In this document: positions 1-6,020 of the stretch, one piece after another
Position numbering within the stretch: the stretch's first letter is position 1
How the letters are laid out: each line of letters begins with the position of its first letter
The notes under the pieces: model-generated
The model's database searches: none
What the model saw: the letters and a program-made list of their open reading frames with translations, nothing else
Told to the model about the DNA's origin: nothing
Program-made: the position numbers and the translations under genes
NCBI GenBank assembly: GCA_003104895.1
Contig: PQAG01000061.1
Span: forward strand, 1 to 7,240
Length of the DNA stretch: 7,240 nucleotides
From: Nitrosomonadales bacterium
GTDB lineage: Bacteria > Pseudomonadota > Gammaproteobacteria > Burkholderiales > Sulfuricellaceae
Reading direction: 5' to 3'

Positions 1-107
1 GTGTCAGGATTATACTGGAATACGATCACACTTGCTAATGGATTGAAAATATCAATCCCTACGATTGCGCCTTTGATCAGGCGTGGGGAGCCTGGGAATG
101 TTGTCAT
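1..107 (-). CDS. eCIS tube/baseplate-like structural protein, N-terminal fragment (3' end outside window)
   Basis: An open frame starts at the ATG at 107-105 and runs off the left edge after 35 full codons. The visible protein begins MTTFPGSPRLIKGAIVGID and continues to FQYNPD. From memory, the pattern of SPRLxKGxIV, then a hydrophobic beta-strand, then QYNPD is typical of the N-terminus of a conserved eCIS structural protein, probably an Afp7/gp53-like tube or baseplate adaptor. The start is supported by a good Shine-Dalgarno sequence (GAGGA at 119-115, 7 bases from the ATG). It is separated by 63 bases from the cargo gene upstream, the only sizeable gap apart from the scar at 3171-2956. It suggests the structural part of the eCIS cluster resumes here. 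The eCIS link is fairly secure, but the exact subunit is an inference from 35 residues. Confidence 0.72.
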   Translation of the reverse strand, partial: MTTFPGSPRLIKGAIVGIDIFNPLASVIVFQYNPD

Positions 108-114
108 AGTTGTT

Positions 115-119
115 TCCTC
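115..119 (-). promoter_or_regulatory. Ribosome binding site of the eCIS structural gene
   Basis: GAGGA on the minus strand lies 7 bases before the ATG at 107 in an AT-rich leader. It is the strongest argument for that start. This gene does not depend on overlap coupling as the cargo genes do. Confidence 0.7.
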
Positions 120-132
120 ATTTTCTATATTT

Positions 133-148
133 ATTGTTGTACAGCAAT
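133..148. promoter_or_regulatory. Imperfect 16-bp palindrome in the gap before the structural gene
   Basis: The plus strand reads ATTGTTGTACAGCAAT, in which 7 of 8 base pairs are complementary around a central GTAC. It sits in the 63-base gap (108-170) between the 409-residue cargo gene and the structural gene, about 25 bases before the latter's start. It has no loop and no following T-run, so it does not look like a terminator. A regulator binding site is possible. I see no convincing -35/-10 promoter in the gap, although the minus strand does contain an AT-rich TATAGA stretch. Confidence 0.3.
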
Positions 149-170
149 TGGAATGGAATAAAATCGCGGC

Positions 171-1400
171 CTAAGCAGGTGGGGTTACTATCCCTTTGAG
201 TGGTGCTGGATCCCATCCCTGAGCAAGCAAGATATCGCGAACTCCAAAGGCATCCTTATAACTCTCATAAGTTAAGCCATGGATTGCCATTTGGATCAGG
301 GGAACTATCGGCAAAAGCCACCACCATTTACTCCTAAGCAACAGGCCATATTGATCAATATGAGCTTGTACTTTCGTCTCTGGCCAACCTTTAAAATGCT
401 TGAAGTGAAGTGAACCTCTAGAGCTCATTTCCCTGGACGACCATTCGGCTGGCGATTCTTCGGGGCTGGTGAAATCATCCCTGTTGCGCAGGTCATTCTT
501 GAGACCAGTTATATCAGTGCATACGAAATCTAATGTACCAGGGCCGGTACCGCTTTCACTGGCGACAAACCTCCAGAGGTTCGTGCCCTTGAGCTTCACA
601 TACATATTTAGCACAGTCAGGCGTGATATATCATCATGGCTTTCAAACCATTCCTGATCGTAGTATCGAGACATCAGATCGGCCTGGGCATAAGCCGGTA
701 ATTGATTCCATTGTGGCACTGGAGATGCTCTATTAGGATCAGACTTCCGCTGCAGGGCCTGTATTTTAGATGAGGTCATGGGAATAGGTGCATGCTGCCA
801 AAAGAGTTGAGAATCTTGTGCCTGCATTACAAGCTCAGTCACCCGGTCAGCCTCCTGTTCATATGCATTCTCCAACTGGCCTATACCCACTTTGCCCTGA
901 AGTTCACCACCCTGCTGTACCACGTGTGTCAATTCATGCGCCAACAGTCGTCTGCCTGCACCCGTTGCAGATGTATATTGCCCCGCCCCAAACATCACAT
1001 CCTGCCCCATCGTGTACGCCAATGCATTCACCGCCCCCGCTGACTCCGCCGCCTTCGTATCCGTATGCACCCTTACTTTGCTGAAATCGTGCCCGAAGCG
1101 CGGCTCCATGAAGGCGCGTGTTGCCGGGTCAAGTGGTTGACCGGGTGAGCGCAGCACTTCGTGAACGATGGGCGGAACCGCTTGCATCTCACCCCAGCTC
1201 TCTGCCCGGTGGGGATAGGGGGCAGCATGCCGCTGTAGGCCAAGCTTCTTTCTGCCGCACTCGGCGCACTCACCGTGGAGACTGGCACTACCGCCACAGA
1301 CATACTTGCGCTGTAACAGCCTGGTGTGGACCGGCGTGGAAGCCGCCTTTGAGATTGCGCTGCTCTGGACTTGAATTCGCATGACCGTTGAATTACTCAT
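171..1400 (-). CDS. DUF4157 (eCIS core) protein with unrecognised C-terminal cargo domain
   Basis: This 409-residue protein has three parts. Residues 29-57 hold an LQRK motif followed by cysteines at 35, 45 and 48. Residues 75-163 form the eCIS-core (DUF4157) domain, with the landmarks RFGHDFSKVRVH and an intact HELTH at 155-159. After it, YEQEAD (180-185) offers a likely glutamate ligand for zinc. From about residue 215 the cargo region matches nothing I recognise. It contains LNMYVKLKG near 264, LHFKHFKGW near 331, QAHID near 345 and an apolar stretch at about 358-376 that could span or insert into a membrane. There is no signal peptide, as expected if it is loaded into an eCIS particle. 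The start overlaps the preceding stop in TGATG with only a weak Shine-Dalgarno (AGG, 5 bases away), so it is probably translated by coupling. The toxin role is inferred from context. Confidence 0.93.
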   Translation of the reverse strand: MSNSTVMRIQVQSSAISKAASTPVHTRLLQRKYVCGGSASLHGECAECGRKKLGLQRHAAPYPHRAESWGEMQAVPPIVHEVLRSPGQPLDPATRAFMEPRFGHDFSKVRVHTDTKAAESAGAVNALAYTMGQDVMFGAGQYTSATGAGRRLLAHELTHVVQQGGELQGKVGIGQLENAYEQEADRVTELVMQAQDSQLFWQHAPIPMTSSKIQALQRKSDPNRASPVPQWNQLPAYAQADLMSRYYDQEWFESHDDISRLTVLNMYVKLKGTNLWRFVASESGTGPGTLDFVCTDITGLKNDLRNRDDFTSPEESPAEWSSREMSSRGSLHFKHFKGWPETKVQAHIDQYGLLLRSKWWWLLPIVPLIQMAIHGLTYESYKDAFGVRDILLAQGWDPAPLKGIVTPPA

Positions 1401-2959
1401 CAGAACCTGACACCACCACGTACTCCCACGATTACCAGGTGCTCATCGGATACCAAGTCATATAAATGGGAAAGATCCAGCCCAAGATCGATACGCTCGC
1501 CCCGATAACCTGCTGACAGGCGATTAGCGATACCAGCCATCAGCTTGGTATCTGTAACATTGGCGCCAAAAAACGCGCCCGTGGTCAGATCGACATAAAC
1601 CCGTTCGCTGATAGGATTAATGCGCAGCCCGATGTCAGCCGCCTGAAATATGCGCGTTGGTTGCTGCTTTGTCCCTGGCGTGTATGCCAAGCGGTAGCCC
1701 AACTTGAGGTTGAACACATCAAGCGCCGGGCCGCCCACATCTTCTGATATGCCAGCGGCTATGTAGAACTGAGGCTCTGCCGACAGTAACCCACCGAGAC
1801 TTAACTCGACCGTGAACGTGCCCCGACCCAAGGCAGCGTCGCGTGCGAAACTGGAATAGCTGTCGGCATTAGTCAGGGGGTTGCGGCCGGGATAGCTATC
1901 TTCCCATTCATATGTATCATGACTGAAGCTCGTGTTATGAGCGTGAGCCGCCTCATGCAGTAACGTATCAATGAGCGACTTGTGCCCGAAGAAGTTCTGG
2001 TAGGGGTAGGGTTCACAGAAATATATATGGAACCCCCCTTCATAGGCAAATCCAGCTATTTCCTTGCCATCTTTTCTCTTGCAGCGCGCATCAGAATCCG
2101 GACGACAATGGTAGGTGTAGACATCAGCTTCCAGAGTGCCGACAAGGGCTTCGAATATGCTGCGGATGCGGGTCACTGCGGCGGTGTTGCGCGCATCGAT
2201 GTTAAAGTGACGGCGAAGCAGGCTCGCGACATCATCGGGCTTGGCTAGGCTAGCCAGGGCAGCCTTCGCCCAGCGGGCCGCCGACTTCTGAGCACGTGAG
2301 ACGTTGCTCTCTACCTCCTTCTGGTGTGGCTGGCAGTCCATGTCGTAGGCGATGGCGCGCATCAGAAGAGGTGAGGAATCAGATAATCTGATGGACGTCG
2401 GGCCAATATTTGCATGCGGCATTCCGAGGGCGGTAATGGCATTGGCAACCCGTTCGGCCTCGACTTCTAATGGGTCGCTTGGGCGATTGAAGGAAAACCG
2501 ATAGGGATACGAATTGGCCCTTTGCTGTTGCACCACATGTGCCAGTTCATGGGCCAGCAGACGATGCCCCATACTTGTTCCCGGGGCATACTGCCCTGTC
2601 CCGCATACCACATTCCTCCCCATTGTGTAAGCCAGAGCATTGACCGCCCGCGCCGATTCCGCCGCCTTCGCATCAGTGTGCACCCGCACCTGGCTAAAAT
2701 CGTGGCCGAAACGCGGCTCCATGAAGGCGCGCGTGGTTGTGTCGAGCGGCTGACCAGGCGAGCGCAACACATCATGCACAATTGGTGGTACTTCGGAGGG
2801 TTCAGCCAGGTTGATGGAACTGCGCTGCAGACTCAGCTTTTTGCGTCGTTCAGCGCAGTCATCATCAGCACATTTGCGCTGCAAGCCAATCCGCAATGAC
2901 GTAAATGATGGTATCGGTATAGAATTTGGCTTTACCTGTGCCTGTAGTTGCATGCTCAT
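1400..2959 (-). CDS. DUF4157 (eCIS core) protein with M35-like metallopeptidase and beta-rich tail
   Basis: This 519-residue protein begins with MSMQLQAQVKP, close to the start of the 863-residue paralogue, then LQRKC with cysteines at 30 and 35. The eCIS-core domain covers residues 57-145 with HELAH at 137-141 and a later LEVEAER. A second metallopeptidase domain spans about 205-375. It has a cysteine-containing strand (HIYFCEP), LLHEAAH (HEXXH at 335-339), aspartates at 348 and 354 as candidate third ligands, and NADSYSSFA at 364-372. This layout matches the aspzincin family M35, including lysine-specific endopeptidases. Residues 380-519 read as about eight alternating polar/apolar strands ending in VRGGVRF. 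The start overlaps the stop of the 37-residue ORF in ATGA, with GGAGG 9 bases upstream. It is probably a proteolytic payload of the eCIS, as inferred from domain content and neighbours. Confidence 0.94.
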   Translation of the reverse strand: MSMQLQAQVKPNSIPIPSFTSLRIGLQRKCADDDCAERRKKLSLQRSSINLAEPSEVPPIVHDVLRSPGQPLDTTTRAFMEPRFGHDFSQVRVHTDAKAAESARAVNALAYTMGRNVVCGTGQYAPGTSMGHRLLAHELAHVVQQQRANSYPYRFSFNRPSDPLEVEAERVANAITALGMPHANIGPTSIRLSDSSPLLMRAIAYDMDCQPHQKEVESNVSRAQKSAARWAKAALASLAKPDDVASLLRRHFNIDARNTAAVTRIRSIFEALVGTLEADVYTYHCRPDSDARCKRKDGKEIAGFAYEGGFHIYFCEPYPYQNFFGHKSLIDTLLHEAAHAHNTSFSHDTYEWEDSYPGRNPLTNADSYSSFARDAALGRGTFTVELSLGGLLSAEPQFYIAAGISEDVGGPALDVFNLKLGYRLAYTPGTKQQPTRIFQAADIGLRINPISERVYVDLTTGAFFGANVTDTKLMAGIANRLSAGYRGERIDLGLDLSHLYDLVSDEHLVIVGVRGGVRF

Positions 2960-3069
2960 TGATTCAGCCCTCCATATACAGCCGAATCAGTAATACGATA
3001 TCTGTTGTCCGGCTCAAAGCCATCAAGTACGAGTTCCTCTATATGCAGTTTAATATTCCATGGTTCCAT
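2956..3069 (-). CDS. 37-residue internally deleted copy of the small eCIS-associated gene
   Basis: The frame starts at the ATG at 3069-3067 and ends at the TGA at 2958-2956. The protein opens MEPWNIKLHIEELVLDGF and ends AVYGGLNQ. The first 26 residues align with residues 1-26 of the 86-residue protein at 5760-6020 (shared HIEEL, LDGF and RYRI). The end AVYGG aligns with residues 79-83. The middle 49 residues (147 bases) are missing in frame. It keeps a Shine-Dalgarno (GGAGA at 3079-3075, 5 bases from the ATG) and an ATGA overlap with the 519-residue gene, exactly as the full copy does with its own neighbour. It may be a decaying copy, or a short leader retained to couple translation to the effector. 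The ORF and the homology are directly visible; expression is unproven. Confidence 0.7.
   Translation of the reverse strand: MEPWNIKLHIEELVLDGFEPDNRYRITDSAVYGGLNQ
2969..2973 (-). promoter_or_regulatory. Ribosome binding site of the 519-residue gene, inside the 37-residue ORF
   Basis: GGAGG on the minus strand lies 9 bases before the ATG at 2959. It is made by the codons for the conserved Tyr-Gly-Gly at the end of the 37-residue ORF. The site and its spacing equal those before the 863-residue gene (5777-5773). Confidence 0.75.
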
Positions 3070-3070
3070 A

Positions 3071-3115
3071 CTAGTCTCCAATCTCAGCTTTTGGCAGCGG
3101 CTTCTCAAGCAACTT
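3071..3115 (-). pseudogene. Remnant of the 3' end of a second eCIS AAA+ ATPase gene
   Basis: On the minus strand the frame reads KLLEKPLPKAEIGD and then TAG. The intact ATPase ends KLEKPLTEAEIGGWV. Nine to ten positions match, with one added leucine codon. At the DNA level the match continues through GCTGAGAT, GGAG and GTATG into the start of the small gene. An in-frame TGA lies two codons upstream of the matching stretch, so nothing longer is coded. The piece sits directly before the 37-residue ORF, in the same order as the intact ATPase and 86-residue gene. It marks one end of a duplicated module. The stretch is short, but the collinearity with the next gene makes chance unlikely. Between it and the stop of the 863-residue gene at 3172 I see no recognisable coding content. 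Confidence 0.65.
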
Positions 3116-3171
3116 TTGTCAGTTCCACCGTTCAATCATCAATCTTTCACAAGCACTGAAGTAATTTTCTT

Positions 3172-5763
3172 TCACAGATACGGGAGAGTGGCGCGTAGAA
3201 TTTCCCGAATCTTGTCAATAAGCGTGTTCCGCAAGGTGTCACTGGCACCTGGCTCCAACATCGGCGTGTGCAAATGGATCATAGGGACAGTAGAGCCTAA
3301 TTGAGTGCGCAGTAGACTATTCCGATAAAAAATTTCGTTCGACAGGAAGCCTCCGCCAGAGCCTTCTACTGCCTGTCCCGGACTCGGTCCCGGACCACCT
3401 GGCAACACGCGCGACTGCGTTGCTCCGGGCGGCAAGTCAATCACCCTTGTCTCCTCGGTGATGGCCGAAGTTCGACCCACCGCTCCACGCATCGCGCCAA
3501 GCATGGTGGAAGGTACGGTATGGCGCAGAAACTCCGGCCCGCGGCCAAGTCCGAGCGGCTCGATCGGGCGCGTCTGTGTGCCACCGCTGGGTTGCCCTAG
3601 GTTCTCCAGGTAATTTTCTGTGGAGCGCCGGCGTCCTGCCCACTCTTCGAACTCGAACTGCGCGTCACCTTGACTGATACTCATCACCAAGTGCGGCGGC
3701 AGAGGGCCGGTCAAATGCGGGCGCAGGTGATTTTCGACAACCCCCTCGTTAAAGTCGGCATAGCGAACGGGAAACACGACTGCCTCGACTCGCGCCGAGA
3801 CGCTGCCCTGGGTCAGGATTTCGCCGTCCAAGGCCATTGCCGCCGCTCCAGAGAGATTACTCTGGCGAATGTCGCCGCCCGGGTTGGGAAAGCCGAATGG
3901 ATCGAATCCACTGATAAGAATCCGTTTCAAGTCCGGGCGGTCTGTCGGAAATGCACTTGTAGTCATCCCACGTGAGGTTTGCTCAAGGACGTTCAAAAGC
4001 CGCGCATGCAACCTGCGCAGGGCATCGGCGTTTGGAACCCAGGAGGGATTCCATCGCCGAAGCGCGGTCGTTAACATCAAGCGCGTCCAGTAGAGTTGGC
4101 GATCATCCGTGCCTGCACCGCCAGCCCTCGCTGACGCCGTCGCGTTCTGCCAGAGGCGCTCTCCGGCTTGCCGTACGACCTGTTCGGCGCGGGCCGCTGT
4201 GCGCGCGCGGTTAAGCGCCGCCATCAATGCGGCGGCTGTATTCGTTGCTCTCGAGGTCAGGAAACCGGCGCTTCTCGCCGATGGCACCTGCTGCTCTTCG
4301 CGAGTAAGCGCCGGGACACAACGGGGAATCTTGGAAACGATGGACGCGCCGCCTCGTACGGCGGCGAGTTCGATATCTAACCCGGCCTCGTCCACCCCGA
4401 TGGCAGAACGCAGTTCCTGGCGCGTTTCCTGAATGCTGTGTCTCATTTGGGCGATCTGCGCGCGCGTCAAACGTCGTCCTGTAAAGGGATTAACAGTCTC
4501 GCCGTCCGGCGGGGTGCTGCCAGCTGTAGTAAAGTCGTCACTCCACTCATTCTGCAGAGCAGTATCTTGACAAAGGGGCCTCGCCAGGTTTTCGACCCGC
4601 ACGCGCGTGATCCCAACCCGCGAGCCGTCAAAAATTATCTGCGCCATCGGCCTGTTCAAACGAACGCATCCATGAGACAGAGGTGTTCCATCAACCGGTT
4701 TATATTCATGCAGTGCTACACTCTTGGCATTGTGGAACTGAGTCCAGAGATTAACGCCGCTAGCGGTCACCGGAATCTTGGCCGTGACAGTAAAGTCACC
4801 TACCGGCGTGCAGTTGTTTCCAACTTGGGTCGAACGGGCAGCTGAGCACGCTCCGCCTTCCGCTGTACCGGCTGAATCATCGAAACAACAGTGACCCTTG
4901 CCGGTTGAACACTCGTCGCTTTCAGTATGCCCATTACTGAATGTTGCCGTTACTCGCTGGTGTGTGGTCTGATTCACAACTATTTGTCTAATGTAGGCAG
5001 GGCGAGGAGTCCTGGAGCCGCTGCCACCCCTCGGCTGACGCTGCAAGGCAGGCCCGGACATCGCGCTCGTCCTCAGTGTGGCCTCGCCGTGGATTGCGCC
5101 CCCGGCGGCCTGAGCTTCCGCTTCCAATTGAGTGTCCGGATCAATTCTGAAACCTGCCGCCGACTGGACCGCGCCCGCACTTTGCTGCACAACATGCGTT
5201 AATTCATGCGCTAGCAATTGGCGCCCTGCAGAGGTATTAGGCTGAAACCCACCTGTCCCAAACACCACATTCTGCCCCAGGGTATAAGCCAGCGCATTCA
5301 CCGCCCGCGCCGACTCTGCCGCCTTTGCATCGGCATGCACCCGCACCTGGCTGAAGTCGTGGCCGAAGCGCTGCTCCATGTCATGTCGTAACACCGGCTC
5401 AAGCGGCATTCCAGGACTGGCAAGGACATGATCTACGCTTGCGGGCGCAGAATCCATCTGCCCGGCCGATTGCCCAGCCAGGCGCTGGATGCGCGGTAGG
5501 GCGCCGCTGACGGCTTGATGCGCCGGCGTTGCCATCATCTGATCGGCGATCCGGTCAGCTTCCCGTTCGTAAATATCCCCTGGCTCGTTAACCTTGAGTT
5601 TGGTTTGCAGACCAAGTTGCTTCTTTTTGCTGCGTTCTTCGCACTCACCGTCCGCCATCGCGCTGCGGGCGCATTTGCGCTGCAGCAGGCCGGTTCGCAC
5701 AGATGTAAAGCCAGATGTTGATGTTGAGGTGGGTTTCATCTGTGCCTGCATCTGCATGCTCAT
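3172..5763 (-). CDS. DUF4157 (eCIS core) protein with L,D-transpeptidase and pyroglutamyl-peptidase-like domains
   Basis: This 863-residue protein starts MSMQMQAQMKP, then LLQRKC with cysteines at 31 and 41, then the motif EPGDIYEREADRIAD at 60-74, which commonly precedes DUF4157. The eCIS-core domain spans about 106-194 with HELTH at 186-190. Residues about 255-395 are an L,D-transpeptidase (YkuD) domain with HEYKP at 352-356 and SHGCVRL at 363-369, so C366 is the expected nucleophile. A cysteine-rich segment (C285, C292, C293, C306, C318) precedes the active site. A helical linker covers about 425-600. Residues 613-863 resemble pyroglutamyl peptidase I (family C15), with ILISGFDPFG at 615-624, E706 and H832, but serine 808 at the nucleophile position. 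The ATG overlaps the stop of the small gene (ATGA), with GGAGG 9 bases away. It may act on peptidoglycan or peptides as an eCIS payload; this is inferred. Confidence 0.95.
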   Translation of the reverse strand: MSMQMQAQMKPTSTSTSGFTSVRTGLLQRKCARSAMADGECEERSKKKQLGLQTKLKVNEPGDIYEREADRIADQMMATPAHQAVSGALPRIQRLAGQSAGQMDSAPASVDHVLASPGMPLEPVLRHDMEQRFGHDFSQVRVHADAKAAESARAVNALAYTLGQNVVFGTGGFQPNTSAGRQLLAHELTHVVQQSAGAVQSAAGFRIDPDTQLEAEAQAAGGAIHGEATLRTSAMSGPALQRQPRGGSGSRTPRPAYIRQIVVNQTTHQRVTATFSNGHTESDECSTGKGHCCFDDSAGTAEGGACSAARSTQVGNNCTPVGDFTVTAKIPVTASGVNLWTQFHNAKSVALHEYKPVDGTPLSHGCVRLNRPMAQIIFDGSRVGITRVRVENLARPLCQDTALQNEWSDDFTTAGSTPPDGETVNPFTGRRLTRAQIAQMRHSIQETRQELRSAIGVDEAGLDIELAAVRGGASIVSKIPRCVPALTREEQQVPSARSAGFLTSRATNTAAALMAALNRARTAARAEQVVRQAGERLWQNATASARAGGAGTDDRQLYWTRLMLTTALRRWNPSWVPNADALRRLHARLLNVLEQTSRGMTTSAFPTDRPDLKRILISGFDPFGFPNPGGDIRQSNLSGAAAMALDGEILTQGSVSARVEAVVFPVRYADFNEGVVENHLRPHLTGPLPPHLVMSISQGDAQFEFEEWAGRRRSTENYLENLGQPSGGTQTRPIEPLGLGRGPEFLRHTVPSTMLGAMRGAVGRTSAITEETRVIDLPPGATQSRVLPGGPGPSPGQAVEGSGGGFLSNEIFYRNSLLRTQLGSTVPMIHLHTPMLEPGASDTLRNTLIDKIREILRATLPYL

Positions 5764-6020
5764 CTCTTCATTCCTCCATACACAGCCTGCGCCACTTTTA
5801 CCCCAACCGTTTCCGGTTTAGAACCTCGCACCGCCTCAAACGCCCCGCCGTCCAGATGCGCGATCTCTCCGCCCTGAGACAGCGACTGCGGCGCTCCCTG
5901 TTCTGCGAATAACGCAGCCAGCTCGTGCTCTACAGCTTCAGCGATGCGATAGCGATCTCCAAAAGCAAAGCCATCCAGCATAAGTTCTTCTATATGCAGT
6001 TCTACATTCCTTGGTCTCAT
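5760..6020 (-). CDS. Small conserved eCIS-associated protein of unknown function (86 residues)
   Basis: The protein reads MRPRNVELHIEELMLDGF and later RYRIAEAVEHELAALFAEQG, then GGEIAHLDGGAF and AVYGGMKR at the end. From memory, short proteins with this IEEL-LxGF-RYRI pattern occur between the ATPase and DUF4157 genes in other eCIS clusters; their function is not known to me. The N-terminal half is probably two short strands plus an amphipathic helix. There is no signal peptide or membrane segment. I choose the ATG at 6020 because it forms an ATGA overlap with the ATPase stop and has GGAGG 6 bases upstream. The in-frame ATG at 6026 directly abuts that GGAGG. The stop overlaps the 863-residue gene in another ATGA. 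It may be a chaperone or adaptor for cargo loading, but this is only a guess from position. Confidence 0.85.
   Translation of the reverse strand: MRPRNVELHIEELMLDGFAFGDRYRIAEAVEHELAALFAEQGAPQSLSQGGEIAHLDGGAFEAVRGSKPETVGVKVAQAVYGGMKR
5773..5777 (-). promoter_or_regulatory. Ribosome binding site of the 863-residue gene, inside the small gene
   Basis: GGAGG on the minus strand lies 9 bases before the ATG at 5763. It is encoded by the Tyr-Gly-Gly codons at the C-terminus of the 86-residue protein. The conserved C-terminal residues may therefore partly reflect selection on this site. Confidence 0.75.

Noticed and set aside
108..170. Promoter or terminator in the gap before the structural gene
   Set aside because: No -35/-10 pair with sensible spacing was found, and no stem-loop followed by a T-run is present.
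3116..3171. Extension of the ATPase remnant further upstream, or a short GTG-initiated ORF
   Set aside because: An in-frame TGA interrupts it, and the residues before it align only weakly with the ATPase. The match cannot be told from chance.
4438..4845. Plus-strand open frame of 135 codons opposite the L,D-transpeptidase region
   Set aside because: The minus strand codes the SHGCVRL active site and a continuous 863-residue protein. The plus frame is a shadow of this coding sequence.
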